Origin: Adiantum capillus-veneris
Lineage: Eukaryota; Streptophyta; Polypodiopsida; Polypodiales; Pteridaceae
Reading direction: 5' to 3'
Assembly (NCBI GenBank): GCA_014529385.2
Contig: CM043967.1
Location: forward strand, 128,067,182-128,131,181
Length of the DNA: 64,000 nucleotides
Positions 58,301 to 64,000 of this stretch are shown piece after piece (the stretch's first letter is position 1; each line of letters opens with the position of its first letter). The notes under the pieces were generated by a model. It searched no databases, was not told the origin of the DNA, and saw nothing but the letters and a program-made list of their open reading frames with translations. A program made the position numbers and the translations under genes.

Positions 58301-60070
58301 AGCAATGATACTAGCAGCATCCATATTTTATTCAATCATTAGGCAGAACCTTTGCAGATTCCGTTCTGATGCACGACTCACCTTTGTCCATGCTAAGCAA
58401 AAACTCCAAGGCTTCAAGCAGGGTTTGAACTCAAACAGTCGAAAGTTCAAATCGACTCTCGCTGAGATAACCAGCTCGCCCACCCACTTCGGATGACTGC
58501 TGTGTGCCCATTTTCTTACAAAAATAATTGTGTTGGCTAAAACGTTCCCTTCTTCTAAAAATAATCGTGTTGGCTAAAAAGTACCCGATCATTATTGATC
58601 GGGTAGTTGTGTTGGGTATTGAAATAAAGGGAGGTAATCTTCTTCAATTTCACGTAAGTGAATTTGTTGATCATTACCTTGCTATATAGCTATTCAAGTA
58701 AATATTGCTTCTTAATCTCAATGTCTTAAGGTGGAAAAGGTACTATGGAGATACTTGTTGATAGTGGTCACTTTTCTCATCAAACAAATGCACATCTTGC
58801 TTCATTGTTGGCCAAAACACTCCAGACTAGTAGCAAAACTGAATAAAGACACCCAGAAAAATGTAAATTTCAATAGTGTTCAAACGTTTTTAAACTTACC
58901 TAACCGAATTTCAGAATGTCCATGAGTGCTTTGAGACCTTTCCTCGCACCATACACATCTAGTAACATCGGTCTTTTCAAAAGGAATAGAATTATACATA
59001 ACTACCGGACAAGTGTTAATGCACTCTGGCATTCGACGATCGTGAAAGCATGCAAGTCTTCCATTATCTACATCCAAATGGCCTTTATTGGAGAACGTGC
59101 TAATTTTCTTTGCCATTGAGACTCATTAAAGCTTCCCCTTCCTTGAAAGTAAGGACATTCCACATTGTTGCATCTCAAATCCCTTCACATTGGCTAAAAC
59201 AAACAATGCCATTAAATATATCATTGATGCAAGTAACATGCTCCCATCAAATCCGTGCTCCATACCTTATATAGCAGAGTTGTCTTTTTGAGGAGGAAGT
59301 TGAAAGGCAGCATACCTATTATAGAAAACAAGCATTTCCAAAACCTTAGTCACATTTGCAATAGATGAAAGTGCAATATATGGATTTGTTTGCAAAGGAA
59401 GAAATGAATAACATCGAGTACACATGCATGCAATGCCATCTTCAACTATGGTTGAGATTCTTTTGAGCCGACAAATGAAGGTGATGGTCGATCATTGCAA
59501 AGCACCTTGTAAAATTGTGAATATTCATGATCCAACAGGTAAAACAACTCATTTGTATCATTGCATGCAGGTTCAAGCTTTCAATGTAAGTGGACGTAAA
59601 GAGAAGTTTTCATTATCCACTTTGAAATGCTCTTTCAAAGCTTCAATAGTCATAGTGTGATATTGATTTTCAAACATCAGAATAAGCTTCTGCTTACAGA
59701 GAGGACCAAAGATAGTGATATGATGTCTCATTGCACATGTTGAACAACAATCATCCTAGGGTAAACGAGCCAGTTTAGTGAAGTCTACATTGAGTAAGAC
59801 ATTGCGCACAGTTTGCTGAATCATTTCAAGCTTGGAGGGGCTCAATCAAAAGACCTACGCAGGAGGTATTTACAACAAAAGTTTCATCATGATCTACTGT
59901 TGGACGACGAAGATCAAGCAGGTTTTTTGCATTCCTATGTAACAAAAAATGTGAGAGAGTGCGACAACCTCCAAGGGGGAGTTTAGAGACAAATGCACCA
60001 ACAAAGATACACATGATCTGATTACCAGATCTCATTGTAGTTGAGATAACCACAAAATCACCCGCCTCAG
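58301..60070. other. Weak minus-strand coding-like tract, unidentified
   Basis: Minus-strand frames 59826-60053 and 58880-59116 (with CFHDRRMPECINTCPVVM and TRCVWCEE) and pieces between them read like one decayed protein. Cys and His are frequent. Many stops interrupt it, and plus-strand frames of similar length overlap. A transposon-derived protein is possible; no family recognised. Confidence 0.3.
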
Positions 60071-61438
60071 GCTATCACTTAACTAGAGCATTTATATTAT
60101 ATATTTTAGGGGTAGGACGGTCATAAAGAGGGGCCCGCCTTTTAATTGGTGCCTCTAGCCTAGAGCGTAATAGAGTACACTTTTTGCAAACCATAATCAC
60201 TTGGAAAAGACAAACCAACAATGTTTTCTTATACATGCCCAAACTTAGAGCAAAGTCGAGAGGTGAAAAGGCCCAAACTTAGGGCAAAAATTTTCCAAGA
60301 GGAGTGTTTTTTTTTCGTGATGTGTGAATCGACAACACCTCTCTCTACCCTTTCTCAACGTTCAATTTGCCTCTTCAATTTTATTAAACTACACCTCCAT
60401 CCATGCTAAATTTTCCTCCTCAACCCATTCTCTTGGCGTTCAACTTTCCTCTTCATTTTTATTAAACTACGCTCAATTTTCCAACTCAACCTCGTTCTCT
60501 GAGCTTATTATCATTAATTAAAACCTTGATGTCTCAACCAATATTAGAAAAAACCCGGGGTTTAGTGTATTTTAGCGAGTTGAAATTGTAAAATCTTGGT
60601 TAGATTTTGAGCTTGCCTTTAGGAAAACCAAGAAATCTTTGCAGATATTAGTGTAGTTATTGGCAAAAACTTCAAATTTTGACAAGAATATTTCAAGTTT
60701 GCCCATATTTTCATCGGTTAGGGAAAATGTATTTCTCTAGCCCGAGTCTGAACCTCTTTGAGGTCTCAACTTATTATAATGGCAACCTCTTGAATGTCTC
60801 TTATTCTATCTTGTGTGGAAAACTAGGGCCCACCATTTTGGTCATATTTTGGCACACAAATTTTCAAAAATTATATAAAAATTATAAGAAAAAACTTCAG
60901 CTCACTGGCTATATTTCTCATGTTTTGAGATTTTCCAAATTCCAATTTAAACAAGCTATCAAAACTCCCAAAAAAATGTGTACCTTTGCTGCCATAAATT
61001 TTTGGTGGTCCCATCTTTGTTGACACTTTCATTATGCATCCCAAAATTGTTCACTTATGTGGGAGAGTACCTTAAAGAGACTTGAATTTCCTCATGAAAA
61101 TACAAGTGAAGTGCCCTTTGTTAATATTTTAACGACTTAGCCCAATAATGCAAGTATTAAAAACTAGAAGGGTGGAATATTAATATTACATAGTGAAATA
61201 AAATATGGTAGAGGTCATAAAAAAGTTATAATAAAATAGAAGTAGATGGATCAAATATTAATGCTAATAAATGTTTTTCTTTTACATGAATGTAAAGACT
61301 ATAGTGTAGAAATAGACTTAGTTGAAGATAAATGGTAAACATGAAAAAAAATCCAGGTGAGGTTCTCGCGCAAAGGAGAGATGGAACAAAAATTTGGAAA
61401 ACGGCCCTCATTAGTCCTCTCAGTAAAGCTAGAGGCAT
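60071..61438. other. No gene; second copy of the MITE-like repeat
   Basis: 60825-61010 matches 11215-11413 in motif order (GGGCCCACCATTTTGGTCAT ... GGTGGTCCC) with substantial divergence. The remainder is AT-rich and unassigned. Confidence 0.4.
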
Positions 61439-62853
61439 TTACGCCTCTACTTCCATAATTGAGTTGATTGAATAGTAGAGGAGACGATATCTAGTTGCCT
61501 TTTGAACTAGAGATTGCATTTGGCCATTAGTGAGATCTCTGGGACATTCACTTGTTTTCAAGAAAAGAAATGCGTCCTGACAAGGCTCCCTAGCTAGAGC
61601 ATCAATGATCAACAACTCAAATTGTCTTTGAGTGAATGGGAAGCCCCAAATATTGTGCCAATATCCTCTAGGATCATAGGTAAAGGATAGGATAGTCACC
61701 TGAAATGTCCTAATAATAATACTTCTTGATTCATGCCAAAAAGGATAGGATTTGTAGCCACAATAAGTGAAGGATAATTGAGTACTTTAGCTCCTTCCAA
61801 GACAATACTTAGAATCATGATCCCAAGATTCTACGAGAGTCCTCCATCTATGGCTTCCTTGTTGATGTGGAAAGTCCCAATTTTCTTCAGAACCTAGCTT
61901 ACCGCTATTACCAAAGCAAGCAAAAGGGTCACTATCCTCTTGGGTGTTGTGAAAAAGGTCCATTTCCTTTCCTCACATTGGTAATAAGACACCAACCTTG
62001 TAGCTCAAAGACAAGCTTGATACATGTTGTACCAAAGTGCATAGCATACACAAAAGATAGGGTGCAATCCACTGGTTGAAAAAAAACTCATCTTGACTAT
62101 ATGCATGCAAGATCGTACTCCAATCTTTCTCATACTGGCATTCATTCTTTGTGATTCTTATGAAAACCGCTTGTGCTAAGGTTTCTTTAAATATTCTTTT
62201 AAAGCATCAAACGTAGTACAATCAAACACAATCTCTACATATAGGTTGCCAAACCTAGATCTCCAATAAGTTGCCACTGCATACACTTGCTTAAGAATCT
62301 CCTTAGGGTGGACTCCAAAATACCACTCCTTGGTAACAACCATTCGAGTTTGGTCTACAATTGCTTCCTCTAATTGGTGTTGTGCCAAAGACTTCATGCT
62401 TCCTTCTTGCAACTATATATCTGATGGATCCACCTTGTTGCGATGAGTGAGAATGAGACCCATTATTTCAAGAGAGTTGTCACTATCATTTTTTGCCGTA
62501 GATTCCTCCTGTGATTTTGTAGTAGAATTTCTAGGGAGCTCATCCATAGTAGTCCCTAGTTCCATCTCTTGGTGCTTAGTACCATCCTTAATGTTGCATA
62601 GAATCTCCTTGCCCTTTCTACCTTGCATCTTAAGAATTTCTGTATTCAAAGCTTGCTTTGCTCTCATGGACATGAGCCATGGAATTTTTAAGATAGTTGG
62701 GTAGCTCTCCCCCGTAGAAATCTTCAATCCGTGCATAGAAACATCACTCACAAGATCACAAGATTCTATAGACTCACCAATCATGAAATTTGAAATGCTA
62801 ATTTTTTGTCGTGGCTTAGACTTCCTCTTGATTGACTCCTTTTTAGCCTTCAT
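61439..62853 (-). pseudogene. Retroelement-like remnant (protease-like segment)
   Basis: The 62413-62853 frame contains DLVSDVSMHGLKISTG, SYPTILKIPWLMSMRAKQAL and GKEILCNIKDG, resembling the end of a Ty3 aspartic protease (YPxILGRPWL then linker). The 62176-62412 and 61439-61699 frames follow on the same strand without recognised motifs. Assignment is tentative. Confidence 0.35.
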
Positions 62854-63238
62854 CTTGTCTCACCTTTGTAAAGATTACTCATGTCTAGAGTGATAAAATC
62901 CAATGGCGTCTACATATTCTACCTTGATCTTACCTCTTGCCACTCCGTTGATGGGTTTCTCTATTGGGAGGCATTGTAGCAACGATCTAATCGCAAGCCA
63001 CACAAAATTATCAAATCCATGGATCAATAAACCGGCTAGGGCATGGAAGCATGAGCATCGGATGAATAGAAGGGTGTAAGCATGTTAACTTGTCATGCTT
63101 TTTGTGCTAGTTATCATGTGGCAACAAGCATATCTTGTAAGCATAATGAGAGTGTAACTTTTCAAACGTGTGGGAATCCATCAAATATTTCAAAATAGGG
63201 AGACCACCCTGAATCCACTTTCCTGACCATTTATGCAG
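62854..63238. other. Intron or intergenic sequence before terminal exons
   Basis: No domain. An acceptor-like TTATGCAG ends at 63238. Confidence 0.35.
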
Positions 63239-63475
63239 TGTTACTCTCTGAGGGGAGTGGGGCAGTCAAAATGCGTGGAGAGAAGCGGAGTGGGGCAGTC
63301 AACATGCATGGAGAGAAGCGGGGCACAGGGGCCAGAGGTAACAGAGAACCAAAAACAAAGTCGAAGGCTAAACTTTTTGCTGCTTCTTCTCCACCCCGAA
63401 AAAGGGTAAAGCTCTCTGATTCACTAGCATCCCCAACGGCAAAGACCTTGCATACAAAGGGGAAGGATGACTCAG

Positions 63476-63526
<51 letters not shown>

Positions 63527-64000
63527 CTCATGATTTGCGAGGATAGTTGCTGGTGCTGTCTTGGCTGGAGAGTTGTCCCTTGATGTCGGCTTTAGAAGTA
63601 GGCCATCTTGTGAATAGTTACTTGAAATACAATCGCTCAAGTCGAAGTCTGGCTCACAAAACACAAACCAATGTTTGATTTGAACCTTGAAATTGGAAGG
63701 AAGTGCCTAATACTTCACTTTCCTACTGTTAACACACTCCTCGCTACATTATTTTTTACCTACCAACAAATAGAAAAATCTGCTAATCTTGTGACATTGG
63801 GGGTGTGCAGGCCGATGGAAAGCTCCAAAGTTTACATTCCCAGTACAGATCAAGTTCTGTATTACAGCAGAAGATTTCAATGATGTTCATGGCCTCTCCC
63901 TGGCTGGTGCCAACCCCAAACTAGTTAGGTGGGATCAGATCAGTGATGTGGAGTGGTTCAGTGTTTTTAGAGAGTCAAAGAATTGTAGTCACTATCGCAT
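63239..64000 (+). CDS. Two exons of an unrecognised nuclear-type host gene (partial)
   Basis: Exon A (63239-63475) follows TTATGCAG and ends GACTCAG|GT; exon B starts after TGTGCAG at 63811 and is open to the window end. Both junctions are phase 1, so the frame passes cleanly across the 335-bp intron, which holds a CT microsatellite (63478-63524). Exon A codes a basic Ser/Lys/Arg-rich segment with a short internal repeat (SGAVKMRGEKR, SGAVNMHGEKR) and PPRKRVKLSD, a nuclear-localisation-like motif. Exon B codes a globular, unbroken stretch (RWKAPKFTFPVQIKFC onward, with WDQISDVEWFSVF). Family not recognised. The exon A start could lie further left, since the frame stays open to 63199. Confidence 0.55.
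63478..63524. repeat. CT microsatellite just inside an intron
   Basis: (CT)n of about 47 bases beginning two bases after the proposed splice donor. Confidence 0.95.

Overview
The window is nuclear DNA of a land plant. It holds a spliced, plant-style Raf/TKL-like protein kinase gene, a plant CACTA (En/Spm) transposon, plant Ty3 and Ty1/copia LTR retrotransposons, a plant L1-type LINE, and many long GA, CT and AC microsatellites in an AT-rich, gene-poor background. It looks like a large, transposon-filled genome; a fern or other non-flowering vascular plant is my guess, but the sequence does not prove it. Nothing prokaryotic (operons, CRISPR, phage) is present.

Layout, left to right. (1) 510-10873: a relic histone H3-variant gene (CENH3-like by inference) with a TATA box. 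A complete 9,355-bp Ty3 element of the OTA (Tat/Athila/Ogre) type, minus strand, LTRs at 866-1264 and 9826-10220, GGGAG target duplication, sits exactly between two codons of its tail. (2) 11.7-17.6 kb: a second, very different Ty3 element (minus) whose protease and reverse transcriptase resemble the lineage familiar from fungi; a 5'-truncated copia element (plus) lies inside its gag. (3) 17.6-20.3 kb: two copies of an unnamed foldback element. (4) 20.6-21.3 kb: long AC and GA arrays. (5) 23077-25496: the one apparently intact gene, a three-exon kinase (minus). (6) 29.4-34.5 kb: a retroelement-like tract with a tRNA-iMet primer site at one end and a chromovirus-type pol tail at the other but no pol between. 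(7) 37022-46340: a full-length CACTA element with TAA target duplication, two spliced transposase genes (both damaged), hairpin-forming subterminal repeats, and a smaller 1.34-kb terminal-inverted-repeat element inside it. (8) 47.6-51.4 kb: decayed copia gag and other gag-like remnants. (9) 52.1-56.9 kb: a decayed LINE split by a 1.41-kb Ty3-derived mini-element with only 123-126-bp LTRs and a 39-G run. (10) 63239-64000: two phase-compatible exons of an unrecognised, probably nuclear, host protein that runs off the window.

How the parts relate: almost every well-defined mobile element sits inside an older one or inside a dead gene (OTA Ty3 in the H3 relic; copia in the fungal-type Ty3; TTAA-flanked element in CACTA; mini-LTR element in LINE). 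Inactivation is mostly by single-base transitions to stop codons, as expected for methylated, silenced repeats. The kinase and the terminal exon pair are the only parts I expect to be expressed host genes.
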